From positions 17,445,891 to 17,509,890 of the forward strand of contig OX336349.1 of NCBI GenBank assembly GCA_946902875.1: a stretch of DNA of 64,000 nt. The letters run 5' to 3'. A program made the position numbers and the translations under genes. Positions 9,593-18,125 of this stretch are shown in pieces (within the stretch, counting starts at the first letter, position 1; each line of letters opens with the position of its first letter). The DNA is from Nematopogon swammerdamellus (taxonomy: Eukaryota > Arthropoda > Insecta > Lepidoptera > Adelidae). The notes under the pieces are model-generated. The model did not search any database, was not told the origin of the DNA, and worked only from the letters and a program-made list of their open reading frames with translations.

Positions 9593-9732
9593 GTTCTTTT
9601 AATATGTAATATATTATAATCTGTATATTCTGAGAGTGGTTGCACCAATTAGCTAAATTAAGTTATTTGCAACTTTCGTGGAATGTGGACTTTGTGAATC
9701 CCTTTGTACACAATTTACTATTGCAAGTAACA

Positions 9733-10371
9733 TTACAATTGAAGTTCCGCTGGCATTTTACTGCCGTTTAGCGCTCCCAAGATGTTACCGGCCGTCATCT
9801 CGCTCATTATATTCCTGGCTTCGATCGCAGCGCTTCCTATGTGCGGTAGAACTAAGCAGTTATTCAGCTTCAATAGTGGGCTGTCCAGCGGCAAGGGTTC
9901 CGGAGTCGTCACATCCAGTCCTGCCGCTCTTATCGTGTTATTCCTAAGGGCTTCTATCAAGTCGTCCTGGTTCACTGTGCCGCCTCGACTGGTGTTGATG
10001 AATATCGATGTATTCTTCATCTTGTCGAATGCTTGTTTATTGAATATTTCTTTAGTTTCCGGAGTTAAGGCGGCGCAGCATATCACAAAGTCGCTATTCG
10101 CCAGCAGATAGTCTAAATCCACTTTCTCTGCTCCGACCTCCTTTGCCTCTGGTCTCTCGCTGCGGTTTTGGTAGAGGATGCGCGCGGTGTTGAATGCTTT
10201 AACCCTGCGCGCGACGGCTTGGCCGATCCTACCGAAGCCGACAATGCCGACGGTGGCGCCGGCGAGACCCGGTCCCGTCATCCAGGTGGGAGCCCAGGAC
10301 ACCCAGCCCCCGGTGCGCGCCTCGTGCTGAGCTTCGGGGAGACGACGTGATGTTGAGAGCAGTAGAGCCAC
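9733..10371 (-). CDS. GRHPR: GRHPR, terminal exon (NAD(P)-binding and catalytic domain)
   Basis: This exon encodes residues 130-341 of glyoxylate/hydroxypyruvate reductase, a D-2-hydroxyacid dehydrogenase that reduces glyoxylate to glycolate and hydroxypyruvate to D-glycerate. Visible marks, numbered from the first Met: the Rossmann motif GFGRIG at 174-179, catalytic Arg in INTSRGG (about 258), Glu in TTPEPLP (about 287), and His in LPHIGSA (about 306). It ends PAELQL, like the family's C-terminus. The acceptor is CTCTTTCAG at 10372 in phase 0; the first codon GTG is internal, not a start. The four exons sum to 1026 bp, or 341 residues from the first Met and 323 from the second, against 328 for the human enzyme. 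No break is seen. Confidence 0.95.
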   Translation of the reverse strand: MALLLSTSRRLPEAQHEARTGGWVSWAPTWMTGPGLAGATVGIVGFGRIGQAVARRVKAFNTARILYQNRSERPEAKEVGAEKVDLDYLLANSDFVICCAALTPETKEIFNKQAFDKMKNTSIFINTSRGGTVNQDDLIEALRNNTIRAAGLDVTTPEPLPLDSPLLKLNNCLVLPHIGSAAIEARNIMSEMTAGNILGALNGSKMPAELQL

Positions 10372-11182
10372 CTGAAAGAGGAGGATAGTTTATTAATTTA
10401 ATTACAGTGAATGAAAGTCACAGGATACTGCTATGCTCAGTCTATTTATCTATGGGGAAACTTGTTTTCACCAAGGTGTTTATCTATAAATAAAAGATTT
10501 CAAAACGTATTTTGAGGCCATGTTTCAAATTTTTCTATAAATGTATACCTAGATAAGAGTATGAGAACTTATTTTTCATACTATTTAATTTCTTAGGTAC
10601 CTACTAATGGACACTTAAACGAAAAAATAAATTACTCCTCACATGAAAAACGTGCAAGTGCTTTTAGGGGGGGGGGGAAGTAGTTTATTAGGGTTCCGTA
10701 CCTTAAATTTAAAAACGGAATTCTTATAAGATCACTCCCGTTCCCATACGTCTATTCTGTCAGATAGGTTTCTTGCCCCAAATAAGTTCAGGAGTTATGT
10801 CACATTTTACAGATTCAGGTATTTATTTCCCCATAAAGAACACACAACGATAACAATATTTCATTGACCCAAATGCATATTCAGTATGGTTCGTCATAAT
10901 TTTTGGTTTGTCCCGTTTAGCAATGTGTGGACAGGAAAACAGAGTGTAGGAAGACCACCCGCCAGGTGGGACGACGACATCAAGTAAGTCGACGGAAAGC
11001 AGTGGTTCCGTACCGTTGAACGCCGGGAGGACTGGAGAAAAATAAGAGAGGCGTATGTCCAGCAGTGGACGCTTACATGTTGACAGACAGACAGAAAGCT
11101 ACACAATCTATAAGGAAGACATATACTAACACATGTCCTCTTAGACTGCCTCGTGGTAATTAGAACACAATGAAACACTCAC
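10372..11182. other. GRHPR intron 3
   Basis: The intron holds a decayed retroelement tail (separate entry), a run of nine or more G near 10670, and otherwise AT-rich sequence. Confidence 0.6.
10905..11090 (+). mobile_element. Non-LTR retrotransposon tail (GRPPARWDDDI type)
   Basis: The + strand reads TGKQSVGRPPARWDDDIK, a stop, then VERREDWRKIREAYVQQWT. It is the C-terminus of an endonuclease/RT ORF, followed by GACAGACAGACAG. A second, more decayed copy lies at 16512-16800. Confidence 0.75.
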
Positions 11183-11299
11183 TGTCAACTCTGCCGTTGC
11201 ATCAGTAAGGACGTTCGGAGTGTACCCGACGCGGATCCCTCTCTTCTTACATTCTTCCACATCTATGTGTTCGTAGCCCACCGAAATTGTCGATACTAC
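11183..11299 (-). CDS. GRHPR: GRHPR exon 3
   Basis: The exon has 39 phase-0 codons (residues 91-129) between acceptor TTTCACAG and donor [26 protein letters not shown] matches the family's substrate-loop segment ST-x-SVG-x-(D/E)H(L/I). It continues [19 protein letters not shown], which leads straight into VALLLSTSRRLPEA of the next exon. The two segments join without a missing residue compared with the family pattern. Confidence 0.95.
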
Positions 11300-12230
11300 C
11301 TGTGAAATTATATTATAATGTATACTGGGAATTATATTACAAATACATATAACTAGGAATTATATTACAAAGTACATATAACTGGGAATTAAATTACAAC
11401 GTAACGGAAAATTCCAGTTGACATATACGAAATGCTCTATTCTTTATTCTATAATACACTACGCTTGAATTTGTCCTGTTGAGTTTTTACTATTTGATAG
11501 ATACTATATTAGATACCTATAGTATAAATTTCCAAGTATTGTTAATTTCTATTGCTCTTCTGTGTGTTATCTTCTGTCTTCAGTATCTCTGTTTTTGTTT
11601 TTGTGTGCAATAAAGAATTTCTATTCTACTCCATTGAACTTTTTTTTTTAGAACTCTTCTTATTTTTGCATTTCCATGCTTTACGTCAGCGACAACATGT
11701 TAGCTTCAAACATCGAAAAAGCTCAGTGATTGAATAATTCAATCACAATGCGTTCTGGCACAATAAATAAATTATTGCGGATATTCCAAAAGTGCTCATA
11801 ACACGCACTCATTTTAGGGTTATGTCGCCAGTCTAGTAGATTTTTAAAATAACTGTTTTTAGGTTTCCGTATCCCGTACAGAAGCCTATTACTAAGCCTA
11901 TGCCGTCTGTCTGTCCGTCCATCCGTCCGTCCGTCTGTCTGTCGTCCGAGGGCTGTATCTCTTGAACCGTAATAGGTAGCCTGTTGAAATTTTCACACAA
12001 TGTGTATTATGGCGGATATAAAAACAAATAATAAAAAATAGAAAAAGTAAAAAATTTAGGGGGTTCCCATACAAGAGACATGTTTTTTTTAATGTTTTTT
12101 TTATGTTTTTTTTTTGTGGTGCGGAAATCTCGGTGCGCGAGTCCGACTCGCACTTGGCCGGTTTTTTTAATTTACTGATATTACGGCCATGACCACTCTT
12201 ATTTGTAATAACAAACACACTCTCCTTCAC
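11300..12230. other. GRHPR intron 2
   Basis: The intron carries a three-fold short repeat (AACTAGGAATTATATTACAA, 11330-11400), a retroelement-like tail with CAATAAAGAATTTC near 11610, and one complete SINE (11855-12172). Confidence 0.6.
11855..12172 (+). mobile_element. SINE, GGTTCCGTA...CACTTGGCCGG family (copy 1)
   Basis: The element opens with TTTTTAGG(T)TTCCGTATCC, then CTATTACTAAGCC, a (GTCT/GTCC)n tract, GGCTGTATCTCTTGAACCGT and AATTTTCACA. It closes with GTGCGCGAGTCCGACTCGCA CTTGGCCGG and a T-run. It is one of the most frequent repeats in this window: other whole or partial copies are at 15845, 16818, 16864, 33998, 34800, 37505, 42672 and 57471. Confidence 0.85.
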
Positions 12231-12375
12231 CTTAAGATTAGGACCGGCGGCGTCGAGGACCTCGATGTCGATCTTCTCGTTGAGTGAGCAGTAGATGGCG
12301 TTGCAGCCTGCGACGCCGCGCAGCAGCTCCGCTCGCGGCGGAGGAGACGCCTTCCCCCATCCGCCCACGTCACAT
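12231..12375 (-). CDS. GRHPR: GRHPR exon 2
   Basis: This 145-bp exon runs from acceptor TGCGACAG at 12376 to donor AAG|GTGAAG. The first base completes the leucine codon split with exon 1. The peptide is CDVGGWGKASPPPRAELLRG, then VAGCNAIYCSLNEKID, then IEVLDAAGPNLK (residues 43-90). LLRGVAG-x-x-A and LDAAGPNLK are characteristic of the GRHPR N-terminal flavodoxin-like domain. It joins VVSTISVG in exon 3. Confidence 0.93.
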
Positions 12376-12449
12376 CTGTCGCAACATCGAAACAGCATTT
12401 TAGTTTTTTTTATTGTAACACATGCAGAAAATATTTTTTTTTGTGCAGA

Positions 12450-12520
12450 ATGTCCATGGGCATCGTTAGATACCTACTTGTAGGTGAAGCGATGCCACGT
12501 GTTGCGCTTTCCATAAAAAA
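12450..12520 (+). mobile_element. Non-LTR element 3' tail
   Basis: TGGGCATCGTTAGATACC, GCGATGCCACGTGTTGCGCT and TTCCATAAAAAAA match the tail behind the RT remnant at 51750-52035 and, inverted, at 44945-45010. It lies in GRHPR intron 1. Confidence 0.6.
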
Positions 12521-13217
12521 AGGCAAATTTATTGCATAAAGCAATTTCTTCTAATGAAATTTATATACAAAAATGTGTATCCGAATGGTTTCCTTCACCG
12601 GTTGCCCAAGTAAGCCAATAATATCATTCAAGAGTTCAACTTATATTGGACATTCCGAATACAACTGGATGGGAAATACTAACAACTTATACCATACGGG
12701 TGGTATACACACACGAGTGGTACTTTTGGTTGTAGGCAGGTAAAGGTGGGGGTGAGGCTTTATACTGAGCTACCGAGGTGACGCGGGAGGGGTGTTTTTT
12801 GTATTAAAAATATTATAATGGGGGGGGGGGGGGGGGTTGGCTTAGAAGAGGGGAGCAGAGGTTTCACCCGAGTGAATGTTTTAAAAATAACCAGGGTTAA
12901 TTGAATTTTTATAAATTTAATATTTGCCACTACACTTATCCTCTAAATTAAATGAACCCTAACTTTATGTTGAGGCAGGCCATGTCGTTTTTTCATACAT
13001 TTCTATTCAAAATCAATGTATTGGTCTTCTTAGCCTATACATTAAGCTATTTGCAACCTATAGCCACACCCCAAGGTGGTTAACTCGTTCAGTTGCGGTT
13101 CCTTCAAAGTGACTGTTCAATCACACCAAATTTGTCCAATGGGCCCGGATATGTTCGGTGAAGCCATCGCAAGCTAAATCCAACACCTCCATTGTAATGG
13201 ACCTGCTCAATACTCAC
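12521..13217. other. GRHPR intron 1 remainder
   Basis: The stretch contains an 18-20 base G homopolymer at about 12820-12838 and a diverged copy of the hairpin repeat family (12885-13000: AACCAGGGTTAAT ... GAACCCTAACTTTATGTTGA). No coding sequence is seen. Confidence 0.65.
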
Positions 13218-13342
13218 AGTTGTTTCAGCATGTTGATCCCACTCTCGGGCATGTCCGACCGCGTCACGTATACTCTGGATTTCCCCATTGTGCTGAAATT
13301 CCTACTAACACTCAACAAGTTTAGCAAACCCGAATGCCTCAT
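13218..13342 (-). CDS. GRHPR: GRHPR exon 1 coding part, with two candidate start codons
   Basis: The first ATG (13342-13340) gives MRHSGLLNLLSVSRNFST, a basic and hydroxylated stretch with no acidic residue that looks like a mitochondrial presequence. A second in-frame ATG 18 codons on (13288-13286) gives MGKSRVYVTRSDMPESGINM, the normal N-terminus of the enzyme. The first ATG has T at -3 (weak context); the second has A at -3 and G at +4 (strong). Both forms may therefore be made: a mitochondrial one and a cytosolic or peroxisomal one. The donor is CAACT|GTGAGT, splitting a Leu codon. The exon also carries the upstream microprotein ORF. Confidence 0.9.
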
Positions 13343-13346
13343 AAAG

Positions 13347-13523
13347 CTAGCCTCGAGATGGGTTCTCTGGCAAATACGATGGCGGGTTCGCCTTGGGAAT
13401 AGGCTCCTTCTCCCCTTTGAAAAATGATGGTTTAGCGATGTAGATGACGCCGTGAAGCGTCAGAACGGTCGCTAGAATGACGCGGCCTTTGGTAGATTGC
13501 AGGAACGTGGAAATAGCGCCCAT
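13347..13523 (-). CDS. 58-residue membrane microprotein encoded upstream of GRHPR on the same exon (PIGBOS1-like)
   Basis: The ORF starts ATGGGCG with A at -3 and G at +4, a strong context, and stops with TAG at 13349-13347, four bases before the first GRHPR ATG. The protein opens MGAISTFLQSTKGR, then has one hydrophobic segment VILATVLTLHGVIYIAKPSF (residues 15-34), then a charged, proline-rich tail (KGEKEPIPKANPPSYLPENP). The order short N-tail, ATVL-x(4)-V-x-Y-I-x-x-P membrane segment, polar tail resembles PIGBOS1, a 54-residue outer-mitochondrial-membrane microprotein of vertebrates. That link is my inference from the motif. Strong start context, a codable membrane helix and lack of internal stops make a chance ORF unlikely. 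With no splice site between, both ORFs must share an mRNA unless another promoter lies within 180 bp. Confidence 0.7.
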   Translation of the reverse strand: MGAISTFLQSTKGRVILATVLTLHGVIYIAKPSFFKGEKEPIPKANPPSYLPENPSRG

Positions 13524-13728
13524 AATACAATGATTTACACGAACTTATTATATTTTTAATGAGAGAAGGAGCATAGAATTACGTAATGAATGGATGGGGA
13601 TGGGAAATGTTGATGTACGGTATTGTATGAAAATGAAATGAAATTGAACCTTGATTGATTGAAATCACACGCAATCCTAAATCCTAACCTAAAAATTGTA
13701 GTGAGTGAATTGAGTGAAGGTGCGTGAG
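13524..13728 (-). promoter_or_regulatory. Presumed promoter and 5' UTR of the microprotein/GRHPR transcript
   Basis: About 200 bp separate the microprotein ATG from a MITE. The stretch is AT-rich with no clear TATA box; the start site must lie here or inside the MITE if there is no earlier exon. Confidence 0.35.
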
Positions 13729-14346
13729 CGCCGTTTACACTATGTCACTATGGATGTACATCCATAGTGAATCATCCAAAGTGAAGATGAACATTGAACG
13801 TTTGTTTGTTTACACATGTTCAATTTTCATTGTGGATGAACATCCATTCTGTAGTAAAAATGTCGCGGGTTCGTAATGAATTCGTGTGTGCTGGAATACA
13901 TATAATTTGTCAAGGATTGTTAGATGAATGTAATAAAATTATTTAAAAAAAACAAAGTTTTAAGGCTTCCCCCTTTCGATACTTTTTGACTATTCCTAAC
14001 ACTTTGTGTTCCACAAACACTCTTATCGATGGTAGAACACTAAAAATATTGGCATGTGCTTATCTTGCCACTTGAAAAAAAAAATGTCAAGTTTCAACAG
14101 TTGTCCTGCGCATTCACTAAAATGAGGCTGGACTGTTTAGACTTGTCCCGCACTGTCACTAACACTATCGTTGAATCATCCGTTCGATGAAGATTGCTTT
14201 CAACAAAAGTAGGAAGAGGGTCTACTTCGTTCATCGTTCAACTTGGATGTTCACTCTGGTTGAACTCACATTGAAACTCAATTTACACTTATCACTTTGG
14301 ATGATTCATCCGGGTTGTACCTCCAAAGTGATAAATGTAAACGGGC
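13729..14346. mobile_element. TIR-bounded MITE, about 620 bp
   Basis: The left end CGCCGTTTACACTATGTCAC with GGATGTACATCC is matched by the right end GGTTGTACCTCCAAAGTGAT and AAATGTAAACGGGC in reverse complement. Internal copies of the ACTTTGGATGATTCATCC motif occur in both orientations. There is no transposase ORF. Confidence 0.75.
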
Positions 14347-15060
14347 CTTCCTCTTTGGTCAGCTGTGGTGTGGTTGGGTGGTGGAGCAAAGTTTGACATT
14401 TGAGATGACGTATGCTGCGCCTCAAAAATGAAAAAAGTAATCATCGTCCCGTCCTTATCTAATACATATGTATAGACTGAGATAGATTGACCTTCACGGC
14501 AGTTCTGTTCACACACAACACAACGCAACGCACGCACGACAGACGTACTCGTGCTGTCATCGAAGTCGTACCATTCAGTATTACGAGCACTTCAATGTTG
14601 GATCAGGGCATCATACATATCTGACCATGTAAGGAGACTGCTGCATTTGCTGCATTTGAGTGTTTTGAAAATCGAATAAAAAAAATACGCCGTCGCCAAA
14701 GGATATGGTGGATGTTAGCAATTCACATCGCACACAAGACACATCCTGCTCAAAGAATATAATATCCTGCTCGACGACCGGGGGCAAGTGATCGAGAGAC
14801 TTGAATGTAAACCCTCAACAGCGCTCGCGCTGCCAGCCCAAGCTGCCCAGCTCTGTGACATTCTCGTGCGGCTGAGTGTAAAGCTAGAACTACACTATTG
14901 TGGCGTGCGTGGCGGTGGTGCCTGGCTCGTATCCCACCCACCAATGTATTTTGTATGACAGATCCACGCACCACCCAGCACCCACCACACCACCAGTTTT
15001 TTGAGTTTACTCAAAGCACGATGTAAAGTTTACTGTCGGGTCAATTCAATAGTCTTTGAC
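14347..15060. other. Intergenic, nothing identified
   Basis: I see several short ORFs without recognisable sequence. An interrupted CCACC-rich stretch (14915-14998) looks like simple-sequence drift. Confidence 0.5.
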
Positions 15061-15078
15061 TGTCTGTCTCCCCTCTTT

Positions 15079-15400
15079 CAGTCAGTCCAGTCGGCTTGGC
15101 TCGGCGCGCGCTCACTCAAACGAGCCGTTCCGTGTACAAAGTCTCTCTATGGGATTTGCTCATTCCCTCCGTCACATTTTCGGAACTTATACAACCGCCT
15201 CAACATTAGGTCAGGGTTAATATAAAGAAGATGCGTCGCGTAGCGACGCATCTTCTTTATATTAACCCTGGTTATTTTTTTTTTAAACCACCAAAGCTGT
15301 TTTGACGGAGTAAATGAGCGGAGACTTTGTACGCGGAACGACTCGTGCTCACTCAACCAGCCGTCAGTCAGCCAGTGTCGGCGGGCACTCGGCAGTCAGT
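15079..15400. repeat. Large inverted repeat centred on a perfect GAAGATGCGTCGC hairpin
   Basis: The outer arms (TCACTCAAACGAGCCGTTCC near 15112; GGAACGACTCGTGCTCACTC near 15336) and the flanking GTACAAAGTCTC pair inverted. The core (15200-15285) is a copy of the hairpin family at 7036, opposite orientation: TTAACCCTGGTT and CCTAATGTTGAGG ends with a perfect stem in the middle. CAGTCAGTCAGT tracts lie on both sides. Confidence 0.7.
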
Positions 15401-15844
15401 CAGTCCAGTCAGCAGTGTTGCCATATTAGGAGATTTTCTCCTAGATTCAGGAGAATTTCAGCGGTGTTAGGAGAAGTTTTTGCCTGTCAGGAGAGTAGGA
15501 GAAAATCTAGGAGAAAGAAAATCATTACAGGAGAAGGTTTAGGAGTGAGAAACATATATTTACTAGTAACAAAGACATATGTCGGTATGTACGGTGACAA
15601 CACAATGAATAAACTGTACGTGAATCAACCAACCATCTTCTCAAGTCACACAATATACCATAGGATTTGTCTTTTGATAAGAGCAAGGTTCCCCTTCTTG
15701 CTCTTTAGATAGGATAATGTGACACTCTGTGAGTGTGTGCGTGCATTGATGGACCAACAAGCCGACTACCGGGCGGGCCTAACCGAACGAACACTTTGTT
15801 ATCAATCAATGTTATTTACATGTATTCTTTGTAATAATCAGTAG

Positions 15845-16030
15845 TATTACTAAGCCTACGTCGACAGTCTGTCCGTCAGTCCGCACTACTTAACGGCTGT
15901 ATCTTTTGTACCGTAATAGGTAGCTGGTTGTGATTTTCACAGATCATGTCTTATTTATTATTGGCGGACATCCTATCAAATAATAAGAAAAAATAAATAA
16001 AAATTAAGGGCTTCCCTATACAAGAAACGT
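15845..16030 (+). mobile_element. SINE (CACTTGGCCGG family), 5' part, inside the hAT element
   Basis: TATTACTAAGCCTACGTC, GTCTGTCCGTCAGTCC, GGCTGTATCTTTTGTACCGT and the middle region match the family. The 3' end resumes at 16818 (GAACCCTTGGTGCGCGAGTT), so later sequence was inserted. Confidence 0.75.
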
Positions 16031-16511
16031 GTTTTTTTTAAATTGTTTGGTTGCTCTAAATTGCTCTAACTTAAAAACGGTAATACGTACAAAGTGTCAA
16101 AGTTGGTGTGGTTAAAAACTAAAAAAATAAGAAATTAGAATGGTAATCGTGGTTATGACGGGAGGACAAATCATTATTGGCGGAGAAGTGATAGAACAGA
16201 TTGAAGGAAGAGTATGTACGTATATCTCGGTTAAATACTGCTTGGTAGACAAGATCTGCCTAAGGAGGTCGAGGGAGGAATTCAACTGAGTAGCGCTGCT
16301 GCCTCGGAAATTTAAAATTCGCCCCGACGTCTAATCTGTATATATTATGACCAGTGCGCCCTACCGTTTATGACGTACGGGTGTGAAACGTGAGCTCTGA
16401 CTATAGTTGTTTTCCAAAGTTGCCCAGCGACTGATGGAAGTAGCCATGCTGGGCGCGCCTGGGAGTATAGCTAAGCGAAATGGTGCGTAATAGTAATGAG
16501 TAATGAACTAA

Positions 16512-16800
16512 TGAATGATTAATGAGGCAATCCGCCAACGCAACAAAGTAATTGATATTGGAAACCAGGTGGATAAGTTAAAATGGCAGTGGGCTGGGCA
16601 CGTTAGCCGAAGGCATGACGACCGTTGGAGTAACCATGTACTACATTGGCGGCCGTGGACAGGAAAACTGAGTGTGGAAGACCACCCGCCAGGTGGGACG
16701 CCGACACGAAGTATGTCGGCGGAAAGCCGTGGTCCGTACCGCTGAAGGCCGAGACTGGAGGAAAATTGAAGGCGTATGTCCAGCAGTAGACGCTTACACG
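16512..16800 (+). mobile_element. Non-LTR retrotransposon C-terminal remnant
   Basis: The + strand reads AIRQRNKVIDIGNQVDKLKW then QWAGHVSRRHDDRWSNHVLH. This is the conserved RT tail K(L/M)-x-W-AGH(V/I)-x-R-x-D-x-RW. It is frameshifted after about 60 codons, in the GRPP-x-RW-D region, and ends in GACTGACTGACTGACTGACA. Confidence 0.75.
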
Positions 16801-16817
16801 CTGACTGACTGACTGAC

Positions 16818-16975
16818 TGACAGAGAACCCTTGGTGCGCGAGTTCGACTCGCACTTGACTGGTTTTCAGGGTGCAAAAGATACAGCTCTTTACAGGTAAG
16901 ACAGACAGACGGACGGACAGACGGCTTAGGCTTAGTAATATGGTCCCGTACGTATAAGGAACACTAAAAATGTGG
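16818..16975. mobile_element. SINE 3' end (+) abutting an inverted SINE 5' half (-)
   Basis: GAACCCTTGGTGCGCGAGTT CGACTCGCACTTGACTGG closes the SINE begun at 15845. It abuts AAGATACAGCTCTTTACAGG and the GACAGACGGACGGACAGACG and GCTTAGTAATATGGTCCCGT block, which is the 5' half of the same family reversed. Confidence 0.7.
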
Positions 16976-17103
16976 TGAAATTTTTATAATTTGACTAACA
17001 GGAGAATTTTTTAGGAGGACGAAATTTTTCTAGAAGATTTTTAGGAGATTTTCAAAGTCAATCTAGGAGAATTTCAAAATTGGTTGGCAACACTGCCAGT
17101 CAG

Positions 17104-17306
17104 TAGTCAGTCTCAGTCGCAACAGCGTGCCGTGCGAAGTTGGTGCACTGTGTTGTTAATATTTCCCGCCATATTTAAACTTTACGCAACCACTGGAACT
17201 TTGATTCTTGAATTGAACTTTTGAGAATTCCGTGATCATAAAGAGTGTTATTCATCGTTTTGTGCTATGCTTATTTAAGTGGATTTTTGCTCGTTCCTTG
17301 TAAAAG
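17104..17306 (+). promoter_or_regulatory. Possible promoter and non-coding first exon, split by the hAT insertion
   Basis: TCAGTCTCAGTCG just right of the hAT target duplication contains arthropod initiator motifs. The sequence runs about 200 bp to CTTGTAAAAG|GTAAGTG, a near-perfect splice donor at 17307. No coding frame crosses the donor. The gene it might serve would lie to the right, possibly beyond the window. Confidence 0.3.
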
Positions 17307-18125
17307 GTAAGTGTATTTTTTAACTTCAACAAAGATATTTTAAACAAATCCTCGTTAAATTTAAAATAACCAATATGGGTAGGTAAGGTACCTACCTAGT
17401 AAACCTATGTTATTTATAGAAATTTATATTACCGTTAAATGGTTAGAAATTGTTTCTCATATAAGTAGGTAACTACCTACTACACCAAATTCCTCAGGAA
17501 AATGCTCGAAATGTTGTAAATGCTCGAAGACTAATTTGTACGAACATCATTGCACGTTTAAAAATATTCAAAATTTACGTCAACAGTTACCTACTCCTGT
17601 ATCCTTATTCCTTACACGCTATTTGTAAGATCGCGATAAACTAAAAAAAAAAGCTTTACGTCGCAAAAGTTATGTTTATGCCGAGTTTAGAGACTTCTTG
17701 TGATTCAGTTGTTTATCTAATCATCTGTCAATCTCAGAAAAGGTAGGTACCTAGGTAGGTACCTACGTATCAACTTACACTGTATCAACACAGTTTCACA
17801 CACAAATTCAAGCCAAATGAGACACGAGTAGCACTTCGCCGTCTGCTAGGCGGTACCGACTATTTTCCTAACCTTTTGGTGTGTTCTTTTTATATTAAAA
17901 GTAGAGTCGAACAGCTGAAAAAGACAATTCCTGGGTAGTGACTAGTTAAATGCTGGTGTTTTTGTCGACATTAATTTGCTGCTTCGACAAAGAATTTACC
18001 TGCATTGTTCGTTCTTGATTCGTTCCTTATTGGATTTCTTGCCATCAAAGTAAACGAAAAAATACAGTGTACAAAACTATATTTTTTTACATACAACATA
18101 TTTAGCCGGTTGTAGAGCTTCTTTG
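17307..18125. other. Intergenic or intronic, nothing identified
   Basis: AT-rich sequence with scattered TAGGTAGGTACCTAC runs (17380-17770). No ORF or element is supported. Confidence 0.5.

Larger units (their letters stand above)
15405..17103. mobile_element. hAT element (15413-17095) with perfect 8-bp target-site duplication
   Basis: The ends are CAGTGTTGCCA at 15413-15423 and TGGCAACACTG at 17085-17095, a classic hAT terminal repeat. CCAGTCAG stands directly on both sides (15405-15412 and 17096-17103), the 8-bp duplication hAT transposases make. Sub-terminal repeats AGGAGA(A)TTT occur at both ends. No transposase frame remains. It has collected a SINE (15845-16030 and 16818-16862) and a non-LTR tail. 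It interrupts a TCAGT-rich sequence leading to a possible first exon. Confidence 0.85.

Noticed and set aside
10168..10350. Plus-strand ORFs over the GRHPR exon (also 9782-10111)
   Set aside because: Antisense shadows of the GRHPR coding exon.
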